NCBI RefSeq assembly: GCF_003129905.1
Contig: NZ_QFFM01000004.1
Location: forward strand, 83,542 to 147,541
Reading direction: 5' to 3'
Source of the DNA: Bifidobacterium callitrichidarum
GTDB taxonomy: Bacteria; Actinomycetota; Actinomycetes; Actinomycetales; Bifidobacteriaceae
Length of the DNA stretch: 64,000 nucleotides
The notes under the pieces were generated by a model that was not told the origin of the DNA, made no database searches, and was given only the letters and a program-made list of their open reading frames with translations. Within the stretch, counting starts at the first letter, position 1. Each line of letters begins with the position of its first letter. This document shows positions 1 through 8,444 of the stretch, in pieces. Position numbers and translations under genes: made by a program.

Positions 1-133
1 CGATCATTCAGATCCATCACACCGGCGAGCCGACCGTCCATACCGCGCTCGCCCATTGTCTATGGGCGGTCCGGGCCCCGAACGGTTCAGCTCTGTGAGG
101 CCACCGACCACGACCCCAATAGGTGTACTCGCA
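1..133. other. Window edge, no assigned gene
   Basis: Downstream of the first minus-strand gene. A short plus-strand frame is open from the window edge to a TGA near position 98, which could be the end of a gene lying mostly outside the window, but nothing in it is recognisable. Confidence 0.3.
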
Positions 134-1072
134 TCACTGCCCAGCCTGGGTTTTCCGCTGTTTCGCGGCTCCCATCACGGCCCAGACGATGGCCACGATC
201 ACCAGAATCACGCCGATGGAGCCGCATGCGATGGCCACCACCAGCTGCGGATCCGCGGCGAAGGTCGGAATCAGCGTGTTGGGGAACACCAGTCCGAACG
301 CCAGCGCCGTCACTCCGATGATCAGGCCCAGTACGCCGAAGATGACCGTGAGCACGCTCACCCCGCGCTTGGCTTCGGGAGCGGCGGGCTTCCGGCCGGC
401 AGCCGGCTCGCCGTACATCGGGACGTCGGTCGCGGGCGGGATCGCATCACCGTGCAGCGGTAGCTCACCGACCGGCATGCTCTTGGGATCGGGCTGCGCA
501 TCCGACGGTGTCGCCTTGGGCTCGGGCATAGGTCCGGCCGCCAGCTCCGCTGCAGGGCTGACGGTTTCGCGCGTGGGGGCATCGATGCCGGTGTCACCGT
601 CAAAGGTCTCGGCCGGTTGCTGGGCAGACGCATCGTCGGTCGATTCGTCAGGCGAGTCGCTGGCCGGGTCGTCGGCCGATTCGCGGGCCGGGTCGTCGGC
701 GGTCGTCTCGGCCGGTTCCTCGACGACATCGGCCACGGATTCCAACGCGATGGTCCGGGGTTCTTCGCCGCCGGACACGGGAGCCAACGTCTCGGTCACG
801 GTGCCGTCCTGCACACCGTCCTGCACGGTGGGCATCGCCGTGGTCGCCACCGCATCCTCGGGCACCGGCAACACCGCGGTCGCATCCGGTTCGGTCACCG
901 GCATCACTTTGGTTTCGGGTACGCTGTCAGGCATGGTTTCAGTCGCAGAGCCAGTCACGGGTGCGATGGTTTCGGTATCGGCCACCGGCATCACCGCGGT
1001 GTTCTCCACCGGCATCGCCTTGGTTTCGGTCACATCCTCGATGGTGTGGAACCGCTTGGTATCGCTGTTCAT
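134..1072 (-). CDS. Membrane-anchored protein with acidic repeat-rich N-terminus
   Basis: Function unknown. The start at 1072 (MNSDTKRFHT) is preceded by AGGAG seven bases upstream and is preferred over an in-frame ATG 39 bases earlier. Residues 1-220 are a low-complexity region rich in Thr, Glu, Ala and Pro with repeated MPV, ETK and ET motifs. The last 90 residues carry two hydrophobic segments (around VLTVIFGVLGLIIGVTALAF and LVVAIACGSIGVILVIVAIV), so the protein is a two-pass membrane protein with a long hydrophilic N-terminal tail. It lies just after the PspC protein gene in the same direction, so the two are probably co-transcribed. Similar small two-TM proteins with variable N-terminal tails are common in bifidobacteria; no role can be read from the sequence. 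Confidence 0.75.
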   Translation of the reverse strand: MNSDTKRFHTIEDVTETKAMPVENTAVMPVADTETIAPVTGSATETMPDSVPETKVMPVTEPDATAVLPVPEDAVATTAMPTVQDGVQDGTVTETLAPVSGGEEPRTIALESVADVVEEPAETTADDPARESADDPASDSPDESTDDASAQQPAETFDGDTGIDAPTRETVSPAAELAAGPMPEPKATPSDAQPDPKSMPVGELPLHGDAIPPATDVPMYGEPAAGRKPAAPEAKRGVSVLTVIFGVLGLIIGVTALAFGLVFPNTLIPTFAADPQLVVAIACGSIGVILVIVAIVWAVMGAAKQRKTQAGQ

Positions 1073-1158
1073 TGCTGTTCTCCTACTGATTCTGGTTGGA
1101 GTCTTCGGCATCGGGTCCGGGAGCGCCGCCCATCCATTCGGACGACATTCAACGGGGT

Positions 1159-3069
1159 CTACCGTCGTTCCTCACGGCCGGCCTCGGTGCTGTGCAGGTT
1201 CTCGTACTGGCTGAAGGTGAATCCCTCCCAGTTCGAGATGTACGTGACGTTCACCCGCGCCTCCAGCGCATAGGGCACGTCGATAAGCAGTTCCGGACCG
1301 TTGACCGGCGTGCTCTCGTAATTGTTGAGCCAGTCGTACTCGGAACCGCTCATGCCGGTGCCGTAGGTGAGCGGGGAGCTGGTCAGGGCCGTGGGCGTCA
1401 TCGACATGATGCTGTAGCTGGTGCTCGTGGCGTCGTATTTGCCGCCGATGGCCTCGGCGATATGGTATCCGTCCCGACTGCTGCCGAAGGCGTACGAGCA
1501 GCCGTCCGGCAGGATGATATGCACCTGCGAACGGTAGGCGGACATCGTGATGGTGCCGGCCGGGCAATAGGACATGGTCTTCCTGCCGTTCTGCAGTTCC
1601 AGTTCGTGATCGGGATGCGAGTCCTCCCATGCGGACAGGTCGAGTATGGCATGGCTGTTCTCGAAACTGTCGCCCATGAAGAGCACACCGCCCTTGAGCG
1701 TCTTGAACGTGCGGTCGCTGGAATCGGCCACGAGCATGTGCGCGGTCTGGACCTCGTTCATGCCGTATGCGTTTTCCGAACTGGCTCCCTCGCCCAGGTC
1801 CACGGTGGATACATAGGTGCCGGTGTCATGGGTCAGGTCGTAGTAATAGGAGGAGTAGGTGCCGGAGACGACGATCATGGTCACGGCGCACGCGCCTGCC
1901 ACCAGTCCCAATGGGATCAGTCCGCCCGTACGGCGTCCGCGTATGCCGAGAATCACGACGATCGCACCCATGACGATGCATACCGCCGCACTCCAGATGG
2001 TGACGAGCTCGATGATGGGGCCGAGTCCGAAGTCGTTGGCCTGAATGGCCGCCATGACGCCGGCGAAGGAGATGAACATGAGTCCCAGCACAGCCAGTAC
2101 CATGATGGGGCCGGCCGGGCGGCGACGCAGCGATTTCACGGGCGTCGCCTCGGGTTCGGAAGTGGCATACCGGCTGTTGGCGGCGGGCGCGGCGGCGGCC
2201 GGTCCCGGCATGAATGGGCTGGCGTATGCGGATTGTGGAGTCGGGCGTGAGACGGACGGCCCGCCGGGCATGGTGCCTTGTCCGAGATTCCGTGCAGTCG
2301 GCGGCATCGGCTGTCCGATGTTCGGCGTCGCGGCGGCCGCGACGGCGGGACCGGCGTACGGAGCGGACGCGGGCGCGGGGGTTCCCATCGACCCCGGACC
2401 GGCGACGTTCGGGGCGACGGCAGGACCGACGTACGGATTGGCCTGACCGGTCGGGCCTGCGTACGAACCGTATGGGGCGGCTGGATTGGGGACGCCGGCT
2501 GGACCGTATCCGGGATTCATCGGACCTGCGTACGGGGGGCGCCAGCTGGCATACGGACCTTGCGGACCGGCATACGGACCGGCCTGGCCAGCCGGCCCCG
2601 CAACGGGCGGCTTACCGCGCATGCCACGGGCGCCGAACCCGTACCCCTCCTGCTGTCGGATGCCGCTTTTGGCGAGCACCCACAGCGTGACGGCCGCGAG
2701 CGCGATGCACACCCAGCCGGCACCCGGAATCAGTACCGCCACGGCCATGAACAGGAAGCAGCCGAGGCAGTTCCAGTTCCATTGGCCGGCGATGAGGTCC
2801 TCGCCGAGGATGTGGCCGCCGCGCACGTCCGGCAACAGGAACCAGCCCAAGGCGTATAGGGCCGCGCCGAAGCCGAAGAACAACGTGGAGACGATCATCA
2901 GCGCGCGGACCAGGGTAGGGCTCCAGCCAAGTCGGGCAGCCAGTCCGCTGCACACGCCGCCAATCCAACGGTCGTCGCCGCGCATGATGCCGCTCGACCT
3001 GATCCAGGCGAAGAAACGCCGCGAAGCCTTGTTCGGCTGCGGCTCATAGGAATTCATGGGATTGCTCAT
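1159..3069 (-). CDS. PspC domain membrane protein
   Basis: The start at 3069 (MSNPMNSYEPQ) is chosen because the in-frame extension upstream is low-complexity and runs into the divergent promoter region. Residues about 15-80 form a PspC domain (WIGGVCSGLAARLGWSPTLV, then GFGAALYALGWFLLPD), known from phage-shock and envelope-stress proteins. A further TM segment follows, then a Pro/Gly/Ala/Tyr-rich linker of about 150 residues with repeated YAGP motifs. Two or three more TM segments come next (IMVLAVLGLMFISFAGVMAA and the following segments), and a soluble C-terminal domain that includes an adhesin/DUF-like beta region. It is transcribed divergently from a PspC-containing histidine kinase, a known actinobacterial arrangement. 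Envelope stress sensing or membrane integrity is the likely role; this is inference from the domain. Confidence 0.8.
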   Translation of the reverse strand: MSNPMNSYEPQPNKASRRFFAWIRSSGIMRGDDRWIGGVCSGLAARLGWSPTLVRALMIVSTLFFGFGAALYALGWFLLPDVRGGHILGEDLIAGQWNWNCLGCFLFMAVAVLIPGAGWVCIALAAVTLWVLAKSGIRQQEGYGFGARGMRGKPPVAGPAGQAGPYAGPQGPYASWRPPYAGPMNPGYGPAGVPNPAAPYGSYAGPTGQANPYVGPAVAPNVAGPGSMGTPAPASAPYAGPAVAAAATPNIGQPMPPTARNLGQGTMPGGPSVSRPTPQSAYASPFMPGPAAAAPAANSRYATSEPEATPVKSLRRRPAGPIMVLAVLGLMFISFAGVMAAIQANDFGLGPIIELVTIWSAAVCIVMGAIVVILGIRGRRTGGLIPLGLVAGACAVTMIVVSGTYSSYYYDLTHDTGTYVSTVDLGEGASSENAYGMNEVQTAHMLVADSSDRTFKTLKGGVLFMGDSFENSHAILDLSAWEDSHPDHELELQNGRKTMSYCPAGTITMSAYRSQVHIILPDGCSYAFGSSRDGYHIAEAIGGKYDATSTSYSIMSMTPTALTSSPLTYGTGMSGSEYDWLNNYESTPVNGPELLIDVPYALEARVNVTYISNWEGFTFSQYENLHSTEAGREERR

Positions 3070-3182
3070 GGTTCCATTACAGCAATGCGACGCTGCCACA
3101 ATCCCCCGGAAACACCCTGATTGTTCCCTGAACCCGGGTTGAAACCCCGGTGCCAAAGCCCTGAACGCGGCACAATGGAGGC

Positions 3183-4592
3183 ATGACCTTCCCCATGCAG
3201 ACCGGCACGCCCGGACGGACCCCTTCCGGTCAGGCTTCGCGCCCCTTGCCGCCGATGCTGCCCGCGCAGCTGCCGTTGATGCGGCCGAAGCGCGGCCGTT
3301 GGCTGACCGGCGTATGCAAGGGCATCGCGCTGCATCTCGGTGTGTCCGTGGCGTGGGTGCGGCTGGCGTTCGTCCTGCTGACGATGGTGTACGGGGCCGG
3401 CATCGTCGGATACGTGTTCCTGTGGATCTTCATGCCGGCCGGCGACCCGGTAGCGGCCGCCGCTGCCTCCTCGGCATCGGTTCCGGTGGGTCAGGCTCCG
3501 CTCTCGCGTGGTAATGCGGGGACGGCCGGCAATGCGGTGGACGGCGAGGGCAATGGCGACGGTAGCGTCACGGCAGCCCCGGAATCGTTGGCGGATGCGG
3601 TCAGGCGCGCCCCCAAACCGGCGTTGGTGGCGTTGAGCGGCGTGCTGCTCATGGGCATCGGGCTGCTGCTGGTGAGCACCGGCGTGGACAGCGCGGTGAT
3701 CCTGCCGCTGCTGCTGGGCATGGCGGGCATCGCGTTGGCGTGGATGAACCTTACGCCGCATGGCACGCAGCTGCTGTCCATGATCGGCGGCATCGTGCTG
3801 ATTTTCTGCGGATGGGCGTTGTATGTGTCCAATGTGACGTTCGTGGGATGGGGCACCTCGCCCCGGCGCATCATGTTCTCGGGGTTCGTGATGCTGGTGG
3901 CGACCGTGGTGGCGGTCATGCCCTGGGCCAATGCGATGCTGCAGCAGCTGTCGCATGAGAAGGCGCTGAAAGAGCGTGAGGAGGAGCGTGCGGATATGAC
4001 CGCGCACCTGCATGACGGCGTATTGCAGACGCTGGCGCTGATCCAGCTGCATGCCAAGGAGCCGGACACCATCTTCACGTTGGCCAGGGCCCAGGAGCGT
4101 GAACTGCGTGAATGGCTCTATCAGGAGCGGTCAACCTCGGACCGTTCAGTGAGCGCCGGCCTGAAGAAGATCGCGGCCGAAGTGGAGGACGGGCATGGCA
4201 AGCCCATCGAGGTGGTCATCGTGGGGGATGCACGCCCCAGCGCCCAGACGGATGCGTTGTTGGACGCCACGCAGCAGGCGCTGGTCAATGCCGTGACGCA
4301 CGGCGGCGAGCCGATATCGTTGTACTGCGAGGCCGGTGCCACGCTGGTGGAGGCGTTCGTGCGCGACCATGGTCCAGGCTTCGATATCGACGCGATACCG
4401 CCGGACCGGTTAGGCATCCGCGAGTCGATCATCGGCCGCATCAAACGGCGCGGCGGTACAGTGGAAATCGTGTCCAGACCAGGTTGGGGTACCGAAGTCC
4501 GCATGCATATGCCGATTGCGATGCACGCCGCAGCGCAGCCTGCGGCACAGACCACGGGGCAACCCGCGACGCAGCAAGGAGAGACAGCATGA
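3183..4592 (+). CDS. PspC-domain sensor histidine kinase
   Basis: Membrane sensor kinase of a two-component system. Residues about 35-90 are a PspC domain (RGRWLTGVCKGIALHLGVSV), followed by TM segments between about 140 and 260. The dimerisation/phosphoacceptor region contains HLHDGVLQTLALIQLHA, with the likely phosphorylated His near residue 277. The ATPase domain follows, with an N box (ATQQALVNAVTHGG) and a G box (RDHGPGFDID). The HisKA_3-like His motif fits the NarL/DesK family, matching the LuxR-type regulator gene that overlaps its stop codon (ATGA). The GGAGG before the ATG is only one base away, and a CACAAT box sits at 3171-3176, so the mRNA may be nearly leaderless. The signal sensed is unknown. 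Confidence 0.88.
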   Translation: MTFPMQTGTPGRTPSGQASRPLPPMLPAQLPLMRPKRGRWLTGVCKGIALHLGVSVAWVRLAFVLLTMVYGAGIVGYVFLWIFMPAGDPVAAAAASSASVPVGQAPLSRGNAGTAGNAVDGEGNGDGSVTAAPESLADAVRRAPKPALVALSGVLLMGIGLLLVSTGVDSAVILPLLLGMAGIALAWMNLTPHGTQLLSMIGGIVLIFCGWALYVSNVTFVGWGTSPRRIMFSGFVMLVATVVAVMPWANAMLQQLSHEKALKEREEERADMTAHLHDGVLQTLALIQLHAKEPDTIFTLARAQERELREWLYQERSTSDRSVSAGLKKIAAEVEDGHGKPIEVVIVGDARPSAQTDALLDATQQALVNAVTHGGEPISLYCEAGATLVEAFVRDHGPGFDIDAIPPDRLGIRESIIGRIKRRGGTVEIVSRPGWGTEVRMHMPIAMHAAAQPAAQTTGQPATQQGETA

Positions 4593-5299
4593 ACGAGGAG
4601 CAATCCACGAAGATTCGCGTGGCCGTGGTGGACGACCACGAGATGTTCCGCGCGGGCGTGATCGCCACGTTGCGCGATTCCTTCGATATCGTGGGGCAAG
4701 CCGCGGATGTGCCCGGTTCGGTGGCGATGATAGCCCAGACCAAGCCGCAGGTGGTGCTGCTGGATGTGCATGTGCCGGGCGGCGAGGGTGGCGGCGGGGC
4801 CGAGATCCTGCTGAAGTCGCGCCCCTACTCCCCCGATACGGTGTTTCTGGCATTGTCCGTCTCGGACGCGCCGCAGGACGTGGGCGCGGTAATCCGCGCC
4901 GGCGCGCAAGGGTATGTGACCAAAACCATCACCGGCGCGGACCTGATTTCGTCCATCAAGCAGGTGCATGAGGGGTATGCGGTGTTCTCGCCGAAGCTGG
5001 CGGGGTTCGTGCTCTCCGCATTCCAAGGCTCGGGCAGCGGAACCGGATTCGGTACCACCGGCGGGTTCGATGCGCAGGCCGGCGGACCGGTGCGCGACGA
5101 GGAGCTGGACCGGCTTTCCGCCCGCGAGCAGGAAGTGATGCGGCTCATCGCCCGCGGATACACCTACAAGGAGGTGGCGGCTGAGCTGTTCATCTCCATC
5201 AAGACCGTGGAGACGCATGTGAGCTCGGTATTGCGTAAGTTGCAGCTGTCCAATCGCACCGAACTGACGCGCTGGGCCGCCGACCGGCGCATCGTGTGA
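4589..5299 (+). CDS. LuxR/NarL-family response regulator
   Basis: DNA-binding partner of the preceding kinase, 236 residues. The receiver domain has the acidic pair VVDDHE (D15/D16), the phosphoacceptor Asp at about residue 59 (QVVLLDVHVPGG) and a conserved Lys in GYVTKTITG. A Gly-rich linker leads to a C-terminal LuxR helix-turn-helix (LSAREQEVMRLIARGYTYKE, then KTVETHVSSVLRKL). The start at 4589 overlaps the kinase stop by the ATGA arrangement, so translation is probably coupled. Likely target is the divergent PspC operon, by position only. The stop codon lies directly before a 10-bp tandem repeat. Confidence 0.93.
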   Translation: MNEEQSTKIRVAVVDDHEMFRAGVIATLRDSFDIVGQAADVPGSVAMIAQTKPQVVLLDVHVPGGEGGGGAEILLKSRPYSPDTVFLALSVSDAPQDVGAVIRAGAQGYVTKTITGADLISSIKQVHEGYAVFSPKLAGFVLSAFQGSGSGTGFGTTGGFDAQAGGPVRDEELDRLSAREQEVMRLIARGYTYKEVAAELFISIKTVETHVSSVLRKLQLSNRTELTRWAADRRIV

Positions 5300-5300
5300 G

Positions 5301-5340
5301 TTGGTGTGAGTTGGTGTGAGTTGGTGTGAGTTGGTGTGAG
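5301..5340 (+). repeat. Tandem repeat, four copies of a 10-bp unit
   Basis: Four identical head-to-tail copies of TTGGTGTGAG begin two bases after the response regulator stop; a partial copy is the stop region itself (CGTGTGAG). Every copy contains TGA. Confidence 0.95.
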
Positions 5341-5372
5341 CTCGAGCTTATGTGAGCTCACGAAAAAAGAAC

Positions 5373-5426
5373 AGCGGGCCTCCGCCGCGTACGACATGCG
5401 TCATGCGTACGCGGCGGAGGCCCGCT
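5373..5426 (-). terminator. Bidirectional terminator of galE and the response regulator
   Basis: Perfect 21-bp inverted repeat (AGCGGGCCTCCGCCGCGTAC on the left arm) with a 12-base loop. On the minus strand it is followed by GTTCTTTTTTCG, which fits galE termination; the plus side has a weaker T tract. Confidence 0.85.
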
Positions 5427-5445
5427 TTCGTCTCATCGGACGAAA

Positions 5446-6471
5446 TCACTTGGTGGCGTCACGGAAACCGTTCGGGTTCTTGATCTGCCAGTTCAGGGAG
5501 GATGCGGCCATGTCGTCGATGGTCAGTTCGGCCTTCCAATCCAGCTCCTTGGCTGCCTTGGAGGCGTCGGCGTAGCAGGCGGCGATGTCGCCGGGGCGGC
5601 GGGGCTTGATCACGTAGGGAATCGGGTGGCCGGCGGCCTTCTCGTAGGCCTTGATGACCTCGAGCACGGAGTAGCCGTGGCCGGTGCCCAGGTTGTACGT
5701 GAACACGCCGGGCTTCTCGATGTGGTCGATGACGGCCACGTGGCCCTTGGCGAGGTCCACCACGTGGATGTAGTCGCGCACGCCGGTGCCGTCCGGGGTG
5801 TCGTAGTCGTCGCCGAAGACCTGGACGGCCTTGAGCTCGCCGATGGCCACCTTGGCCACGTACGGGGTCAGGTTGGCCGGGATGCCCTTCGGGTCCTCGC
5901 CCAGCAGGCCGGAGGCGTGGGCGCCGACCGGGTTGAAGTAGCGCAGCAGCACGATGGTCCACTCCGGGTCGGCCACGTGCACGTCGCGCAGGATCTGCTC
6001 CTGGAACAGCTTGGAGGTGCCGTACGGGTTGGTGGTGCCGCCGGTCGGGGTCTCCTCGGTGATCGGCAGCTCCTTCGGGTTGCCGTACACGGTGGCGGAG
6101 GAGGAGAAGATGATCTTCTTGACGTTGTGGGCGCGCATGACCTTGAGCAGCACCAGCGTGGAGTACAGGTTGTTGTCGTAGTACTCGATAGGCTTGGCCA
6201 CGGACTCGCCCACGGCCTTGAGGCCGGCGAAGTGGATGACCCAGTCGATGGGGTTCTCGTCGAAGATCTTGTTCATCAGGGCTTCGTCACGCACGTCGCC
6301 GTCGTAACGCTTGATCTTCTTGCCGGTGATCTGCTCGACGCGATCCAGCGCGACCGGCGAGGAGTTGCCGTAGTTGTCGACGGAGACGACGTCGTATCCC
6401 TTTTCCAGCAGCTCGACATCGGTATGGGTGGCGATGAAGCCCGCGCCGCCCGTAACCAGAACAGTGGTCAT
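5446..6471 (-). CDS. galE: UDP-glucose 4-epimerase
   Basis: Cytoplasmic Leloir pathway enzyme interconverting UDP-galactose and UDP-glucose with bound NAD. Length is 341 residues, normal for GalE. The Rossmann motif is TGGAGFIATHT near residues 7-17 (the third glycine of GxxGxxG is Ala here). The catalytic triad positions are Ser in FSSSATVYG (about 125), Tyr150 and Lys154 in the YGTSK motif. The ATG is preceded by AAGGAGG at good spacing, and a TACAAT box lies about 40 bases upstream. It stands alone, with a strong terminator after it. Its product feeds galactose from the beta-galactosidase cluster further along into glycolysis or precursors; that link is inference. Confidence 0.96.
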   Translation of the reverse strand: MTTVLVTGGAGFIATHTDVELLEKGYDVVSVDNYGNSSPVALDRVEQITGKKIKRYDGDVRDEALMNKIFDENPIDWVIHFAGLKAVGESVAKPIEYYDNNLYSTLVLLKVMRAHNVKKIIFSSSATVYGNPKELPITEETPTGGTTNPYGTSKLFQEQILRDVHVADPEWTIVLLRYFNPVGAHASGLLGEDPKGIPANLTPYVAKVAIGELKAVQVFGDDYDTPDGTGVRDYIHVVDLAKGHVAVIDHIEKPGVFTYNLGTGHGYSVLEVIKAYEKAAGHPIPYVIKPRRPGDIAACYADASKAAKELDWKAELTIDDMAASSLNWQIKNPNGFRDATK

Positions 6472-6653
6472 GTTTCCTCCTTGAAGTATCTTGCCTTCGC
6501 CTCTTCATTGTACTACAAGAAGTAGCAAAAATGTGCGTTTTTGTAATTTTCTGTTCGCTGTTTTTCGGATAGCCGGCAATCGAACATTCGTTATGATACT
6601 TTTCCGCACATGTCGTGGTTCCGCTCGTCCCGCCGCGGCCCTTGCGCTCTACG

Positions 6654-6688
6654 CAAAAGGGGTTCCGTCCATCACGAACGAAACCCCT
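6654..6688 (-). terminator. Terminator of tRNA-Ser(UGA)
   Basis: Hairpin with arms AGGGGTTCCGT and ACGAAACCCCT (one mismatch), directly after the tRNA on the minus strand and followed by TTTTGCGT. Confidence 0.75.
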
Positions 6689-6695
6689 CGGCTTG

Positions 6696-6780
6696 CGGAC
6701 AGAGCGAGATTCGAACTCGCGGAGGGTCGCCCCTCAACGGTTTTCAAGACCGTCTCTTTAGACCGCTCAGACATCTGTCC
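6696..6780 (-). tRNA. tRNA-Ser (anticodon UGA)
   Basis: The minus strand folds as a class II tRNA of 85 bases. The acceptor arms GGACAGA and TCTGTCC pair, the anticodon loop reads CTTGAAA (anticodon TGA), a long variable arm follows, and the T arm has GTTCGAATC. CCA is not encoded. It lies just downstream of serS, in the same direction. Confidence 0.95.
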
Positions 6781-6908
6781 TTGTGCGCACGACGGCCCAA
6801 GCCGAAAGCGCACGATGTTCAATTATACAGCTGGGGTGGCCAGCAGGTTTGATCCATACATTTCTTTGCGTCCGGATTTACCTGATGCACAAGGCTTTAT
6901 TCACTGCG

Positions 6909-6961
6909 ACTACCCCTCAGTCAGCTACACTGACAGCTCCCCTGACAAGGGGAGCCGGGAA
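6909..6961 (+). repeat. MITE-like core copy J (no terminal repeats)
   Basis: Matches the repeat-family core (GACTACCCCTCAGTCAGCTA, then the hairpin GCTCCCCTGACAAGGGGAGC) and abuts the serS stop codon. The terminal inverted repeats are absent. The hairpin could serve as the serS terminator. Confidence 0.75.
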
Positions 6962-6968
6962 AGAGGAA

Positions 6969-8255
6969 TCAGGCCTCCCACTTCGTGGGCTCGATGACTT
7001 CCTTGCCGCCCATGTAGGCGCGCATGGCCTTCGGAATCTCGATGGAGCCGTCCTTCTGCTGGTGGTTCTCCAGGATGGCGACCAGCCAACGGGTGGTGGC
7101 CAGCGTGCCGTTGAGGGTGGAGACCGGACGGGTGCCGCCGTCCTCCATGCGCTCGCGGATGTTCAGGCGGCGGGCCTGGTACTCGGTGCAGTTGGAGGTG
7201 GAGGTCAGCTCGCGGTAGCGGCCCTGGGTCGGAACCCAGGCCTCGCAGTCGAACTTGCGGGCCGCGGAGGAGCCCAGGTCGCCGGCGGCGGTGTCGATGA
7301 TGCGGTACGGCACCTCGACCTTGGCGAGCATCTCCTGCTCCATCTCGAGCAGGTGCTGGTGCTCGGCGTAGGAGTTCTCCTGCTTGGCGTAGACGAACAT
7401 CTCCACCTTGTCGAACTGGTGGACGCGGATGATGCCGGAGGTGTCCTTGCCTGCGGCGCCGGCCTCGCGGCGGTAGCAGGAGGACCAGCCGCAGTAGCGC
7501 AGCGGGCCGTTGGACAGGTCCAGGATCTCATTCTCGTGCATGCCGGCGAGCGCCACCTCGGAGGTGCCGACCAGGTACTGGTCGTCGGGCTCGCGCAGGC
7601 GGTAGATCTCATCGGCGTGGGAGTTCAGGAAGCCGGTGCCGCGCATGACCTCGGGGCGCACCAGCGTCGGGGTGATGGCCAGCGTGAAGCCATGCTCCTC
7701 GGCCTGGTCCACGGCCATGGTGAGCATGGCGATCTGCATGCGGGCCACCTGGCCACGCAGGAAGTAGAAGCGGGAACCGCCGACCTTGACGCCGCGGCGC
7801 ATGTCGATGCCGGCCACCTCGGTGCCCAGGGTCAGGTGGTCCTTCGGCTCGAAGCCCTCGGCCGCGAAGTCGCGGATCTGGCCGACCTTCTTGACGACCA
7901 CGTAATCGTCCTCGCCGCCTTCCGGGGCCTCCGGCTCGACGATGTTGGACAGCTTCCACATGGCGGTGGTGTATTCCTCGGCGGCGGAATCGGCCTTGGA
8001 CTTGTACTCGGCCACCTTGGCGGCGAGTTCCTTGGTCTCGGCGATGAGCTTGGCCTTCTCGTCGGCCGGGGCGGCGGCGACCTTCTTGCCGATTTCCTTC
8101 TGCTGGGCGCGGGCTTCCTCGAAGGCCTTCAGCGCTTCACGACGGGTGGTGTCGGAGGAGAGCACCTCGTCGACGAGTTCCACGGACTCGCCGCGCTTGC
8201 GCTGGGATTCCTTGACGATGTCGGTGTGTTCACGGATGAATTGAATATCAAGCAT
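6969..8255 (-). CDS. serS: Seryl-tRNA synthetase
   Basis: Charges tRNA-Ser in the cytoplasm; class II synthetase, 428 residues, normal length. The start at 8255 (MLDIQFIREHTDIV) is the family N-terminus; the longer open frame upstream is not conserved in character. An N-terminal coiled-coil arm (residues about 30-100, charged and Ala-rich) is followed by the catalytic core with motif 2 (YRREAGAAGKDTSGIIRVHQ) and motif 3 near the end (STLNGTLATTRWLVAILENH). The gene for one of its substrates, tRNA-Ser(UGA), lies directly downstream. Confidence 0.97.
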   Translation of the reverse strand: MLDIQFIREHTDIVKESQRKRGESVELVDEVLSSDTTRREALKAFEEARAQQKEIGKKVAAAPADEKAKLIAETKELAAKVAEYKSKADSAAEEYTTAMWKLSNIVEPEAPEGGEDDYVVVKKVGQIRDFAAEGFEPKDHLTLGTEVAGIDMRRGVKVGGSRFYFLRGQVARMQIAMLTMAVDQAEEHGFTLAITPTLVRPEVMRGTGFLNSHADEIYRLREPDDQYLVGTSEVALAGMHENEILDLSNGPLRYCGWSSCYRREAGAAGKDTSGIIRVHQFDKVEMFVYAKQENSYAEHQHLLEMEQEMLAKVEVPYRIIDTAAGDLGSSAARKFDCEAWVPTQGRYRELTSTSNCTEYQARRLNIRERMEDGGTRPVSTLNGTLATTRWLVAILENHQQKDGSIEIPKAMRAYMGGKEVIEPTKWEA

Positions 8256-8444
8256 GCGCCTAACACTACCGCCGCAAGCCGACACGCGGCAATCGCTTTG
8301 CCCCGGTTCCGGACGGGTGCCGGCATCCGTCGGACGAACCGGCTTGCGCCGCCTCTGGCAGGCAAACCGCACAACGTGCACAAACTGTTCATGTTCGCGC
8401 AACTTTCGCCGCTTGCTCCGACGGTCACGCTAACAATAGGAGTC

